DNA from: RBG-13-68-16 sp050018455
GTDB lineage: Bacteria; Acidobacteriota; Thermoanaerobaculia; Thermoanaerobaculales; Thermoanaerobaculaceae
Reading direction: 5' to 3'
Length of the DNA stretch: 64,000 nucleotides
Assembly: GCA_050018455.1 (NCBI GenBank)
Contig: JBEKAA010000004.1
Span: 186,001 to 250,000 of the forward strand
Shown here: positions 18,376 through 25,610 of the stretch, piece by piece
Position numbering within the stretch: the first letter of the stretch is position 1
Layout: each line of letters begins with the position of its first letter
The notes under the pieces: model-generated
The model's input: the letters and a program-made list of their open reading frames with translations, nothing else
Database searches by the model: none
What the model was told of the DNA's origin: nothing
Translations under genes and position numbers: made by a program

Positions 18376-18699
18376 CTACTCCAATGGCCGCCACTCCAGG
18401 TGGGCCAGCTCGAGGTCGGGACCCAGAAGGACTCGAGCTTCCCACGCTTGGGAATCGGCTCTCGCAGCCTGGTTGCGAAGGTTTTCCTCCTGGTCGTGCG
18501 TGAGCGAGCGGGGTTCTGCAGGTGAGACGGCCATGTTCACCTTCACGAAGATGCGGTTCATGCCCTTCCAGGCCTCGATGGCTCCGGGCCCGGGGAGCGT
18601 AGCGTCACGCTGGACGACCGAAAAGTGCAGCTTGCGGAGGGCGGCGATGACGCAGGCTTGCGCCACCTCTTCGACCTCTACCTCGAGCGTTGCATTCAA
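18376..18699 (-). CDS. Hypothetical protein
   Basis: A 107-residue protein with a strong GGAGG ribosome site before ATG 18699. It starts with an acidic/hydrophobic alternating segment, then has MNRIFVKVNMAV and a polar helix SLTHDQEENLRNQAARADSQAW. No recognised motif, signal or membrane helix is seen. It belongs to the minus-strand accessory run of the prophage. Confidence 0.55.
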   Translation of the reverse strand: MNATLEVEVEEVAQACVIAALRKLHFSVVQRDATLPGPGAIEAWKGMNRIFVKVNMAVSPAEPRSLTHDQEENLRNQAARADSQAWEARVLLGPDLELAHLEWRPLE

Positions 18700-18750
18700 C
18701 CGACCTCCTTCGCGCGATCTCGCGGCGTGACGGGGAATTGTACGCCGGGC

Positions 18751-18981
18751 TCATTCGAGGCTGAAGCGAACCTTAAAATCCCGGTACACTCGGAGCAAGG
18801 CCTGTTCGTGTTTTGCTTCTTCACCCTGAAACTGCTCGAAGATCGCGCGGATCTCCGGGTCCTCGGACAGAACGGCCATCTCTCCGTACTCACCCTGCGC
18901 CTCGCGCTCCTTTTCGATCGCATGCCTGAAGGCCTTGAAGAGCTGCTTCTCCTTGTCCGTCATCGGTCTGTTCGCACTCAT
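18751..18981 (-). CDS. Small ferritin/rubrerythrin-like helical protein
   Basis: A 76-residue protein from ATG 18981, with GGAGG upstream. Two predicted helices carry the pattern of a half ferritin-like bundle: AIEKEREAQGEYGEM and QFQGEEAKHEQALLRVYRDF, the latter with an ExxH pair able to bind iron when two chains dimerise. It is shorter than rubrerythrin and lacks its rubredoxin part. It could store or sense iron or protect against peroxide; this is only inferred. Confidence 0.6.
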   Translation of the reverse strand: MSANRPMTDKEKQLFKAFRHAIEKEREAQGEYGEMAVLSEDPEIRAIFEQFQGEEAKHEQALLRVYRDFKVRFSLE

Positions 18982-19021
18982 GGTGCCTCCTCTCCCGGAG
19001 CTGTCGCACGAGTTCGATGCA

Positions 19022-19055
19022 AGACTCACCTCAGTTTGTTGAGCAAGATGAGTCT
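19022..19055. promoter_or_regulatory. Palindrome between the methyltransferase and ferritin-like genes
   Basis: AGACTCA (19022-19028) and TGAGTCT (19049-19055) are perfect inverted arms, with an inner CTCA/TGAG pair. It lies in the 93-base gap upstream of the ferritin-like gene and just after the methyltransferase stop. An operator or a weak terminator is possible; no run of T follows. Confidence 0.35.
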
Positions 19056-19074
19056 ACACTCGACACCATCCGCC

Positions 19075-20631
19075 TTAGAACAGCTCCTGTTGTTCGCCGC
19101 GGTGCTTCTTCGGCGCCGCCTTGAACGTCGCTCCCATGCCCATCTGCGGAAATCGCACCTTCGCTCCAGCGAGCAGCTCCCGGACCGTCAGGATCTGCAG
19201 CCGTGGGTACTCACCCTTGAAGTGCTCGGAGTCATAGAACCCGGCGGAGACCGCCTCGGTCTTCATGGGCTTGGTGGGTTCCTCGAGCGTAACCAGAACA
19301 CCGATCGCCACCTTCTCACGCTCGAGCGTTCCCTTGAGGTCCCGGACGTGTGTGGCGCCGACGTGGCCGCTCTTCACCTGAACGATGATCCTCTTCGCCT
19401 TGCCGGTGTTGTCGTCGAAGAAGGCAATGTAGCCGTCGATCCCACTGTCGGCGCCCTTCTTCTTGTCCTGTGCCGGCCAGGCTTCAACAAGGCCGAGAGC
19501 CCACCACTCGAACTGGTAGCGATCCTCGGCAGCCAGCGCCGCGGCGCTTTCGAGGTCCTTCGGGTCTCCGATCACCTCGAAGGGGCTGAGCGCCGCGCCG
19601 AAGGCCGTCTGAAGCCGATTGCGCATGAGCGAGATCGCGAGGTGGGTGATGTCGATGCCGATCCAACGCCGACCGAGGCTCTCCGCGACTGCAATAGCGG
19701 TCCCGCAGCCGCAGAAGGGATCCAAGATCATGTCGCCCTCGTTGCTTGACGCAAGGAGGATTCGTGCGAGAAGCGCTTCTGGTTTCTGCGTGGGATAGCC
19801 GAGACGTTCCTTTGCGACCGGGTTGATTGCGTTGACATCCGTCCAGACGTCGTCGATTTGTACCTGCCCGCTACTCTCCGACAGGTACTGCTTGTAGGAG
19901 AACTTTGCGCCTGGCCTGGTTGGCGGGATGAGACGTCCTTCGCGCCCAAGCCGGTCGAACGTGTCCTGAGAGTAGGTCTTGAGCAGAGTCTTGCGGTAGG
20001 GCCCCTTGCCATCGGCATCGTCCCACTTAAACCGGGAAAGGTACTCAGGGGAATAGGGCTTCGAGGGAGTGTTCCACCGCCAACTGTCCGACCGAGAGTA
20101 AAACAGGATCACGTCGTGGGAGCGAGGAAGCTGCTGCGATCGGGCCTTGCTACTGCCCGAGAAGGGAGTGCGCCTCCAAATGATCTCGTTTCGAAACCGA
20201 TGCGGGCCAAAGAGGCCATCCATCACCAACTTCAGGTAATGGCTCGCTGTCGGGTCGCAGTGCAGGTAAATCGTTCCGGTCGGCTTGAGGACCCGGTGCA
20301 GTTCGACGAGGCGGATGGCCATCATCGTCAGGTAGGCCATCATGTCGTTGGTGCCGAGGAAGCCGCGGAGAGACTCGACTAGAGAGGCGAGTTTGACGTG
20401 GGGCCCGGTGACGAGCTCTTGGAAGGTGGCCTCCGACTCCTCGCCCCAGTGCCAGGTGTCGTCGAACGCCGTGATCTGCGCGGTGGACTTCTCGCCGCTC
20501 TTCTCGGCGAAGAGGACGTTGTAGGTGGCGTTGCTGTTAAACGGTGGGTCGAGGTAGATCAGGTCGACCGACTCGTCCGGGACGTGCTCTCGGAGCACCT
20601 TGAGGTTGTCGCCGAAGTAGAGGCGGTTCAT
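19075..20631 (-). CDS. DNA methyltransferase fused to Mrr-like nuclease domain
   Basis: A 518-residue protein. An N-terminal amino-methyltransferase domain has the catalytic DPPF at residues 28-31 and, much later, the AdoMet motif LDPFCGCGTAIA near 305. This order (motif IV before I) is that of the beta class, which makes N6-methyladenine or N4-methylcytosine. The C-terminal part has GIDGYIAF near 396 followed by IIVQVKSG near 416, a D...QxK layout as in Mrr-type PD-(D/E)XK nucleases. A self-contained modification-restriction enzyme is possible, and so is a methylase whose nuclease-like domain only binds DNA. It is phage-borne, so it may protect phage DNA or exclude rivals. Confidence 0.82.
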   Translation of the reverse strand: MNRLYFGDNLKVLREHVPDESVDLIYLDPPFNSNATYNVLFAEKSGEKSTAQITAFDDTWHWGEESEATFQELVTGPHVKLASLVESLRGFLGTNDMMAYLTMMAIRLVELHRVLKPTGTIYLHCDPTASHYLKLVMDGLFGPHRFRNEIIWRRTPFSGSSKARSQQLPRSHDVILFYSRSDSWRWNTPSKPYSPEYLSRFKWDDADGKGPYRKTLLKTYSQDTFDRLGREGRLIPPTRPGAKFSYKQYLSESSGQVQIDDVWTDVNAINPVAKERLGYPTQKPEALLARILLASSNEGDMILDPFCGCGTAIAVAESLGRRWIGIDITHLAISLMRNRLQTAFGAALSPFEVIGDPKDLESAAALAAEDRYQFEWWALGLVEAWPAQDKKKGADSGIDGYIAFFDDNTGKAKRIIVQVKSGHVGATHVRDLKGTLEREKVAIGVLVTLEEPTKPMKTEAVSAGFYDSEHFKGEYPRLQILTVRELLAGAKVRFPQMGMGATFKAAPKKHRGEQQELF

Positions 20632-20654
20632 TTGTTACAGCTTACACCCGTTGC

Positions 20655-20858
20655 CTATAACGAGAGCTTCCGGACCAGGGCCTCGAGGCCATGCAGGAGG
20701 TTCACCAACGCCTGTCGCAGGAGATCGATCTCGAGGGCGGAACCCTGCTTCGTTGGTAGGTTCAACGCGGTTCCCCTATTCTCCAGGTCCCCGCGCAAGC
20801 GGCTCGCGATTCTGGACAACTCGTTCCTGAGCGACTGTTTCAAATCATCGTCGACCAT
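20655..20858 (-). CDS. Small helical protein of unknown function
   Basis: A 67-residue protein with AAGGGG before ATG 20858. It is highly charged and helical, ending EIDLLRQALVNLLHGLEALVRKLSL. Its size and C-terminal pattern resemble the 18110-18319 product. It has no Cys and no membrane segment. Its role is unknown. Confidence 0.55.
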   Translation of the reverse strand: MVDDDLKQSLRNELSRIASRLRGDLENRGTALNLPTKQGSALEIDLLRQALVNLLHGLEALVRKLSL

Positions 20859-20870
20859 TGGTTCCCCTTT

Positions 20871-21071
20871 TTATGGGACCGGAGTGGCGGTCCTCTGCTC
20901 GAGCAGCCTCTTCAGCTCGGCGTGCTGTTCCTTCGCCTGGGCGATCCGAGCGAGGATTGCCAGGAAGCAAGCTAGTGCTACGATCCCGACGCCTATTGTG
21001 GCCTGACTGAGGCTCATGAGCCCACCTAGGACTGCAAGCAGCGCAACGAGGATAAGCACGACGGTGACCAT
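20871..21071 (-). CDS. Small two-helix membrane protein
   Basis: A 66-residue protein from ATG 21071 with AAGGAG upstream. Two hydrophobic segments (about 3-20 and 26-43) are followed by a charged helix KEQHAELKRLLEQR. It could be a phage immunity (exclusion) or holin-like protein. Its location in the lysogen-side operon favours exclusion, but this is a guess. Confidence 0.55.
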   Translation of the reverse strand: MVTVVLILVALLAVLGGLMSLSQATIGVGIVALACFLAILARIAQAKEQHAELKRLLEQRTATPVP

Positions 21072-21085
21072 TGGCGACTCCTTTT

Positions 21086-21556
21086 TCAGGGCATTCCCTC
21101 GTCCGTGCGGGCGGGTGGCTTGTAGCTGGGTTCCTCCGCGAGCCGGAAGAGATCAAAGTGGCTCGATACGATGTTGTCGACATCGGGAAGACTCAGCAGA
21201 ATCGTGTAGCGGGCCCGGAGTTCTTTGCCTAGAAGGAGCTTCGCCGGGCACATTAAGAACCTAGAAATCGAAAGGAGATCGTCCACGAGAGGACGATAAC
21301 GCGCGGCGTCACCATGGCGGAGGTACCCGACCTGCCGTTGCTCGGGATCGCAGAGCTTCACGGCTTTGCTGTCGAATGAGTTTCCGTCCTCGGGCAGCAG
21401 ATAGGCCCAGAACATGACCGTTTCGCCCTTGGCACATCGCCCCCCATCGATGGCCTCGAGCGTCGCCTGGTGAAATGATTCGCCTCCGATGCTCCTCCAA
21501 AAATCGCTCGGATGCCGAATCTCGACGCCTTCGAGCTGACGCTTCTCGTTTGGCAC
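21086..21556 (-). CDS. HIRAN-like domain protein
   Basis: A 156-residue protein. GESFHQATLEAIDGG, LLPEDGNSFDSKAV and VGYLRHGDAARYRPLV match the HIRAN-type pattern (family: LVPEPDNPYDPNAV ... VGYLPREDA). HIRAN domains bind DNA ends or damaged DNA and appear in mobile-element and DNA-repair proteins. The C-terminal 40 residues carry no recognised motif. It belongs to the minus-strand accessory run next to the methyltransferase. Confidence 0.68.
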   Translation of the reverse strand: MPNEKRQLEGVEIRHPSDFWRSIGGESFHQATLEAIDGGRCAKGETVMFWAYLLPEDGNSFDSKAVKLCDPEQRQVGYLRHGDAARYRPLVDDLLSISRFLMCPAKLLLGKELRARYTILLSLPDVDNIVSSHFDLFRLAEEPSYKPPARTDEGMP

Positions 21557-21592
21557 AGTACCTCCCCAACGGGTTTCGGCGAGAGCTTACGA

Positions 21593-22327
21593 TTAGTCGA
21601 GCGTGCTCGGGCGTGACGCCTCATGTTGCTTGGCCGTCTCCATGACATACGCAGGGTCTGCGACGAACACGGAGGTACCCAAATTGCCCTCTCGGAACGA
21701 CCTAAGCTCGGATATTCTCGCGACAAGTCCTTCGAGCCGCCATGTCGCCTTGCGCTTCGTAAGCTTGGCACCGAAGGCGTTCTGCAAGACGTCTTCCCCT
21801 TGTTCGGTGACAGCTCCCAGTTTCTTCGTCATGTCGGCCAACACATCATCGTAGGGTGCATCCAAACCGAGACTCACGACTACCAACGTGCCGGCATGGA
21901 ACGTTAAATTCGCGCTGTACTTCTCCGTGCCCATTAAAAGAGCCGCGAATCGGGCACTGACATCGACATCCTTACCTCCGAGCGCCGAGATCACATTCCG
22001 ACAACCGTCCACGTCCCATGCCGCAAGATACTCGTGGGGCTCAGGGGGAGGGTTGAGGCGCTTCTTCTGCACCTTGTCCCAAATCTTCAACACGGTTGAA
22101 TCGCTCAGGTACGAATGGCAAAAGTCGCTCGTGGTCATCGTGTCAGTCCTGGTCCCCCAAGCTAGTGGCTTAATCCGCGCCAGCCCAAAGAGCTCCTGCG
22201 CAGTCTCACCGATCCAGTAGCCCTTGAACGTAGGCTGCCCATTCCGCTCGACCTTGCCGGATTCCTGGGCGAGAGCGCCTGCGGCGATCAGGACCAGTGT
22301 GAGTGCCGCAACCTGGATACGGGTCAT
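21593..22327 (-). CDS. Exported protein of unknown function
   Basis: A 244-residue protein from ATG 22327, chosen because a signal peptide (MTRIQVAALTLVLIAAGALA) and a GGAGG-type site begin there. The open frame reaches 22543 but would overlap the repressor gene. The mature part has an ETAQELFGLA helix, VDGCRNVISALGG and ADMTKKLG, a pattern seen in small exported proteins of soil bacteria. No enzyme motif was identified. It probably acts in the periplasm and is a lysogenic-conversion candidate. Confidence 0.65.
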   Translation of the reverse strand: MTRIQVAALTLVLIAAGALAQESGKVERNGQPTFKGYWIGETAQELFGLARIKPLAWGTRTDTMTTSDFCHSYLSDSTVLKIWDKVQKKRLNPPPEPHEYLAAWDVDGCRNVISALGGKDVDVSARFAALLMGTEKYSANLTFHAGTLVVVSLGLDAPYDDVLADMTKKLGAVTEQGEDVLQNAFGAKLTKRKATWRLEGLVARISELRSFREGNLGTSVFVADPAYVMETAKQHEASRPSTLD

Positions 22328-22400
22328 GGTTGCCTCCTTTGAGCAGTTAACACCCATAACATCATTGACCACCCCCGCCTCGGCTAATCTGCTGCCTTGC

Positions 22401-23117
22401 TCAAATCGAGGGTGCTTCGTTCCCCCACCACACCACCCGTCCCACCAGCACCCTCGACAATTCGCCGTCGACGTCGATCGAAAATGGGTTGAACACGTCG
22501 TTGTCGGACATGCACACCAGGTAACCGGACTGCAGCACGACACGCTTCACGGTCACACCGCCTTCTTCGCCGGCAGCGCGGACCACGTAAATCCCTCTTT
22601 GCTTGAAGCTCCGCTGGGTGACCGGCGTCAGGTCGATCAAGAGCAGCGCGCCCGGCTGAATGGTCTCCTTCATGCTCTCGCCGTGGTGCGTCCGGGCGAC
22701 CCGTGCGGTCACGAGCTTGCGGCCCTTCATCCGCTTCGAATCGAGCCACTGCTGCCGGAAAGCGTAGTAGGTGTCGGAGAAGCGGTCGGTCTGCACCATC
22801 GCGTTGCCGGCGGCGAGCTGGTCCTCCATGGAGGGGAGCGTTACGTAACCTTCGGGGCCGACCGGTGTCTGGAGCTCGAGTGCAAGCGGCTCCGGGGAGG
22901 GTTTCAACCCGAGAACCCAGTCGGGCTGGGCGCCGATCGTGCGACAGACTGTCTCAATCTGCAGCCACGACTCCGGGACGCCGCGCTTCATCCATTGCGA
23001 GACGGCGGCTTCAGTGATCCCGAGGGCGGCAGCAAGGTCACTCTGGCGCAGGCCCTTTCGCGCCAGTTGGTCGGCGACCCGCTCAGCCGTCTCCTCGCGC
23101 CACGCATTCGGCTTCAT
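22401..23117 (-). CDS. CI/LexA-type phage repressor with S24 peptidase domain
   Basis: A 238-residue protein from ATG 23117; the open frame extends upstream through the operator, which argues against earlier starts. A helix-turn-helix (LRQSDLAAALGITEAAVSQW, residues 23-42) is followed by a linker with an Ala-Gly pair near 103-104 as a possible self-cleavage site. The S24 domain has the catalytic Ser148 in HHGESMKETI and Lys191 in VTVKRVV. It should hold the early promoter off and be inactivated by RecA after DNA damage. It is divergent from the Cro-like gene over a 79-base control region. Confidence 0.9.
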   Translation of the reverse strand: MKPNAWREETAERVADQLARKGLRQSDLAAALGITEAAVSQWMKRGVPESWLQIETVCRTIGAQPDWVLGLKPSPEPLALELQTPVGPEGYVTLPSMEDQLAAGNAMVQTDRFSDTYYAFRQQWLDSKRMKGRKLVTARVARTHHGESMKETIQPGALLLIDLTPVTQRSFKQRGIYVVRAAGEEGGVTVKRVVLQSGYLVCMSDNDVFNPFSIDVDGELSRVLVGRVVWWGNEAPSI

Positions 23118-23148
23118 TAAGTGTAGGTTAACTCCTTCTAATGGGGAC

Positions 23149-23196
23149 TTGACAACCGCTTTACTCCGGCTTATGTTGCTTAACGAGGAGTTAAGC
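23149..23196 (+). promoter_or_regulatory. Early promoter and palindromic operator of the lysogeny switch
   Basis: TTGACA (23149-23154), 17 bases, then TATGTT (23172-23177) form a strong rightward promoter. GCTTAAC-GAGGA-GTTAAGC (23178-23196), a perfect 7+7 palindrome, covers the likely transcription start and includes the GAGGAG ribosome site of the Cro-like gene. A second GGAGTTAA, read on the other strand near 23129-23137, lies in the repressor leader. Both genes could thus be controlled by the same protein pair. Confidence 0.75.
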
Positions 23197-23412
23197 ATGC
23201 AAGGCCTGAAGGGATTCCTGGTCAAGCACGGCATCACCCAAGCGGCTCTCGCTGAAGCAATTGGGGTAAGCCAACCCGCGGTTACCTTCATCGTTCAGGG
23301 CGAGAACAACCCCAGCAAGGCCACGATTGACGCAATCCTTCGGTTCTGCCGGACCCTCGATCCCGAGGTGACCTACGAGCAGCTCTTCGGCGAGAGCAGC
23401 GAGGCAGCCTGA
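23197..23412 (+). CDS. Cro-like helix-turn-helix regulator
   Basis: A 71-residue protein. ITQAALAEAIGVSQPAVTFI (residues 12-31) is a clear HTH, followed by NPSKATIDAILRFCRTL, as in small Cro/XRE proteins. The start codon follows the GAGGAG site embedded in the operator palindrome, so translation and transcription are both exposed to repressor binding. It is the first gene of the rightward early transcript. Confidence 0.88.
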   Translation: MQGLKGFLVKHGITQAALAEAIGVSQPAVTFIVQGENNPSKATIDAILRFCRTLDPEVTYEQLFGESSEAA

Positions 23413-23415
23413 CCC

Positions 23416-23511
23416 ATGCGTGCCTTCTTCGGCCTGTTCGACGCCGGAATCCTCATTGCCTGGACCGCCTGGGCGGTCTCGATCGCCCGTTCCCACCGGA
23501 GGACCTCCTGA
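23416..23511 (+). CDS. 31-residue membrane peptide
   Basis: A tiny ORF beginning 3 bases after the cro-like stop and ending in a TGATG overlap with the next gene. One hydrophobic stretch (GLFDAGILIAWTAWAVSIA) is followed by an Arg/His-rich tail. The tight coupling on both sides argues that it is translated. Its function is unknown. Confidence 0.5.
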   Translation: MRAFFGLFDAGILIAWTAWAVSIARSHRRTS

Positions 23512-24089
23512 TGGCATCGCATGCTCCCAAGCTCAGAGTCGCCCCGGCTCCGCGTACGTCACAAGAGCCGGTCTCCGAGGCCGCGGCACCGATCTGCCGG
23601 GTCCCCTTGACGAAGGGCCTCTTCGCACTCGTGGATGAAAGCGACTTCGGAATAGTCTCTGGCCGCTCCTGGAGGGCCTTCAGGGGCCATTCGACCTTCT
23701 ACGCTGTTTCGGGGGGCTCCGCAGCGCGCCCCGATCCTTTCGTGCGAATGCACCGCCTGATCGCCGGTGCGCGACCTGGCCAACTCGTAGACCACGCGAA
23801 TTTCGACGGGCTGGACAACCGGAGGGCGAACCTCCGGATCGTCTCCCTGTCGGAAAGCTCGGGGCATCGTAGGGCACACAGAAGGTCGAGGACCGGTGTG
23901 CTCGGAGTCTCGCGCTGCGCGCATGGGGGCTGGCAGGCACGCATCACGGTGGATCGGCGCGAACAGTACTTGGGGTTCTTCAGGTCGTTGGTTGCCGCGG
24001 CTTTTGCGTACAACCAGGCCGCTATAGAGCTGCGCGGACCACTCGCCGTGCTCAACGATCTCTCATTGCTCGTAGAGGAGGTGTCGTGA
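23511..24089 (+). CDS. HNH endonuclease with AP2 DNA-binding domain
   Basis: A 192-residue protein. MHRLIAGARPGQLVDHANFD and DNRRANLRIVS form an HNH motif of the homing type. Downstream, GVLGVS...GWQARITVDRREQYLGFF and AAFAYNQAA match the AP2 domain of HNH-AP2 free-standing nucleases. An N-terminal extension of about 30 residues precedes VPLTKGLFALVDESDF. It is a phage-borne selfish nuclease in the early operon and may target related phages. It ends in a TGATG overlap with the next gene. Confidence 0.85.
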   Translation: MASHAPKLRVAPAPRTSQEPVSEAAAPICRVPLTKGLFALVDESDFGIVSGRSWRAFRGHSTFYAVSGGSAARPDPFVRMHRLIAGARPGQLVDHANFDGLDNRRANLRIVSLSESSGHRRAHRRSRTGVLGVSRCAHGGWQARITVDRREQYLGFFRSLVAAAFAYNQAAIELRGPLAVLNDLSLLVEEVS

Positions 24090-24643
24090 TGGGAACCGAT
24101 TCGGCTCCCGCGCTCAAGCCCCGCCTGCACCTGGAGTACAGCGAGACGTCCGTCGAGGGTACGATCCGCGAACGCCTCGCAATGGAGCGCCAGCGCCTCG
24201 ACGCGCTCGCGCCCGAGGTCCTCGACTTGGCGGCGGAGGTGCTTCAGGCACTCCACGCCGGGTTGTGCGGGCAGATGAGCGCCCTGCGCGGCGATCGCAC
24301 CGAGCGCTACCGCCGCGGGCAGCTCATCGGCGAGAACAGCCTCCCCATCGAGGACTTCGTGTTCCTCCTGGCGCAGGGCGGCGAGCGCGCGGTCGGCGCG
24401 CTGGATCTGCTCGCCGCCGCCCTCGGCTTCGACCTCGTGCCGGAGGATCAACCGAGCGAGACGGTCACCGAGGCCAACGCGGACCTGATGCGCGACCTCG
24501 GCGAGTTCGAGGCGCGGCTCGGCCAGGCGCTCGCGTCCGGCGTCCTGACGGTTGAGCGGCGCGCCGAGCTGCTGCAGCCGCTGCGCCGCATGGTGCAGGA
24601 CGTCGGCCACCTCGAACCGGCGCTCCGCGGGGGGCGGCCGTGA
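24089..24643 (+). CDS. Hypothetical early protein, possibly CII-like regulator
   Basis: A 184-residue protein from ATG 24089 (GTG 24086 is an alternative), with GAGGAGG 7 bases before. It is wholly helical by composition. GGERAVGALDLLAAALGFDLVP resembles the core of CII/CP76-type phage regulators, and the C-terminal half is a coiled-coil-like segment with FEARLGQALASG. The family assignment is weak. It overlaps the following gene by 4 bases. Confidence 0.55.
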   Translation: MGTDSAPALKPRLHLEYSETSVEGTIRERLAMERQRLDALAPEVLDLAAEVLQALHAGLCGQMSALRGDRTERYRRGQLIGENSLPIEDFVFLLAQGGERAVGALDLLAAALGFDLVPEDQPSETVTEANADLMRDLGEFEARLGQALASGVLTVERRAELLQPLRRMVQDVGHLEPALRGGRP

Positions 24644-24978
24644 GCACCGAGACCGCGATCCTGGTCCAGCTCCAGGAGGTCAACACCCGCCTCGGGCGTC
24701 TGGAGGCTCGACTCGACTCCGCGAGCCCGACCCCTTGGCCGGACAGGATGAGGACGTCGGAGGCCGTGATCTACGTAAGGCAGGCCTACCACCTGCCACG
24801 GTTCTCCGCCAGGACGCTTTACAAGTGGCTGGCGGCCGGCCGACTGAGCGATGTCTCCGGGCCTCGCCGCTGGGTGCGCGGCGAGCTCGACCAGTGCTGT
24901 TCCGGCACGCCCGTCAGCTCTGAGGGCAGGGGAGCGAGGCGAAGGAACCACCAGGACGTCGCGGAGGACGGATCATGA
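24640..24978 (+). CDS. Small DNA-binding protein, excisionase/MerR-like
   Basis: A 112-residue protein from GTG 24640. An N-terminal coiled coil (LVQLQEVNTRLGRLEARLD) is followed by SARTLYKWLAAGRLSDVSG and RRWVRGELDQ, a winged helix like those of excisionases and AlpA regulators. It could be the excision factor for the integrase or an early regulator. The tail is basic and polar. Confidence 0.6.
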   Translation: MSTETAILVQLQEVNTRLGRLEARLDSASPTPWPDRMRTSEAVIYVRQAYHLPRFSARTLYKWLAAGRLSDVSGPRRWVRGELDQCCSGTPVSSEGRGARRRNHQDVAEDGS

Positions 24979-25154
24979 GCGCTCTCGAACTCAACGTCGC
25001 CCTCCAGGAAGCCGGGCGCACCTACACCGAGATCGTCAATGCACTGCTCGAGGGAGATCGCGTGCGGCGGTATTCGCGCGAGCTGGACGAGGCCCGCGCA
25101 GCGGCCATGACGCGCAAGGCTGTTAACCGAAGTGCTCGCGAGGTGAGGCCATGA
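24975..25154 (+). CDS. Hypothetical protein, 59 residues
   Basis: It starts at ATG 24975 in an ATGA overlap and ends in another ATGA overlap at 25151. The protein is helical and charged (RRYSRELDEARAAAMTRKAV). It has no recognised motif. The overlaps on both sides are the main evidence that it is real. Confidence 0.5.
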   Translation: MSALELNVALQEAGRTYTEIVNALLEGDRVRRYSRELDEARAAAMTRKAVNRSAREVRP

Positions 25155-25273
25155 CGAGGCGCGAGTGGTGGCGCTGGGTGCTGGCGTTTGGACTCATCGC
25201 GGGCCTGTGTGCGGTCTGGCTCTGGCTGTTTTACGGGCCCGTACTTGAGGTTTTGTGGTCGAGGCTGCCATGA
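25151..25273 (+). CDS. 40-residue membrane peptide
   Basis: It overlaps its neighbours by ATGA at both ends. A basic, Trp-rich N-terminus (MTRREWWRWV) leads into one hydrophobic helix of about 20 residues. It could be an early membrane-acting phage peptide. Confidence 0.5.
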   Translation: MTRREWWRWVLAFGLIAGLCAVWLWLFYGPVLEVLWSRLP

Positions 25274-25407
25274 GCCCGCTCCAGGTCACGCTCCTCGCGG
25301 TCGGCCTCCTGGTCGTTGTGCTGTTCATTTTGGGGTCAGTCGACTGGGCACGCGATCGGCGCTGGCCACGTAGCGGACACCGGCCACTGAAGGGCATGAG
25401 GCCATGA
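25270..25407 (+). CDS. 45-residue membrane peptide
   Basis: An N-terminal helix (LLAVGLLVVVLFILGSV) is followed by a basic tail DRRWPRSGHRPLKG. It is ATGA-coupled to the genes on both sides. Its role is unknown. Confidence 0.5.
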   Translation: MSPLQVTLLAVGLLVVVLFILGSVDWARDRRWPRSGHRPLKGMRP

Positions 25408-25610
25408 TCGCCACCCTCCGTTGCGCCTGTGGCCGCGTCGAGGAGATCACGCTCGATTCCGCGCGGGCAGCCTTCCACTTCGACCAGGTGGTGGCCGAAC
25501 ACGGCTGGCAGGTGCAGACCATCTTCCACCTTGACGGCTCCGTCGAAGCGAACGACCTCTGCCCGCAATGCCTCGGTGGAGTTCGGGCCGCGGCTGGAGC
25601 GTCCTCGTGA
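25404..25610 (+). CDS. Small zinc-ribbon protein
   Basis: A 68-residue protein with CAC near residues 7-9 and CPQC near 53-56, a split pair able to hold one zinc. The middle part (FDQVVAEHGWQVQTIFHLDG) looks like a compact alpha/beta unit. It overlaps both neighbours by 4 bases. The function is unknown. Confidence 0.55.
   Translation: MIATLRCACGRVEEITLDSARAAFHFDQVVAEHGWQVQTIFHLDGSVEANDLCPQCLGGVRAAAGASS

Noticed and set aside
18751..18981. Calling the ferritin-like gene an encapsulin cargo
   Set aside because: No encapsulin shell gene is next to it; the capsid gene of the phage lies 20 kb away and is a normal head protein.
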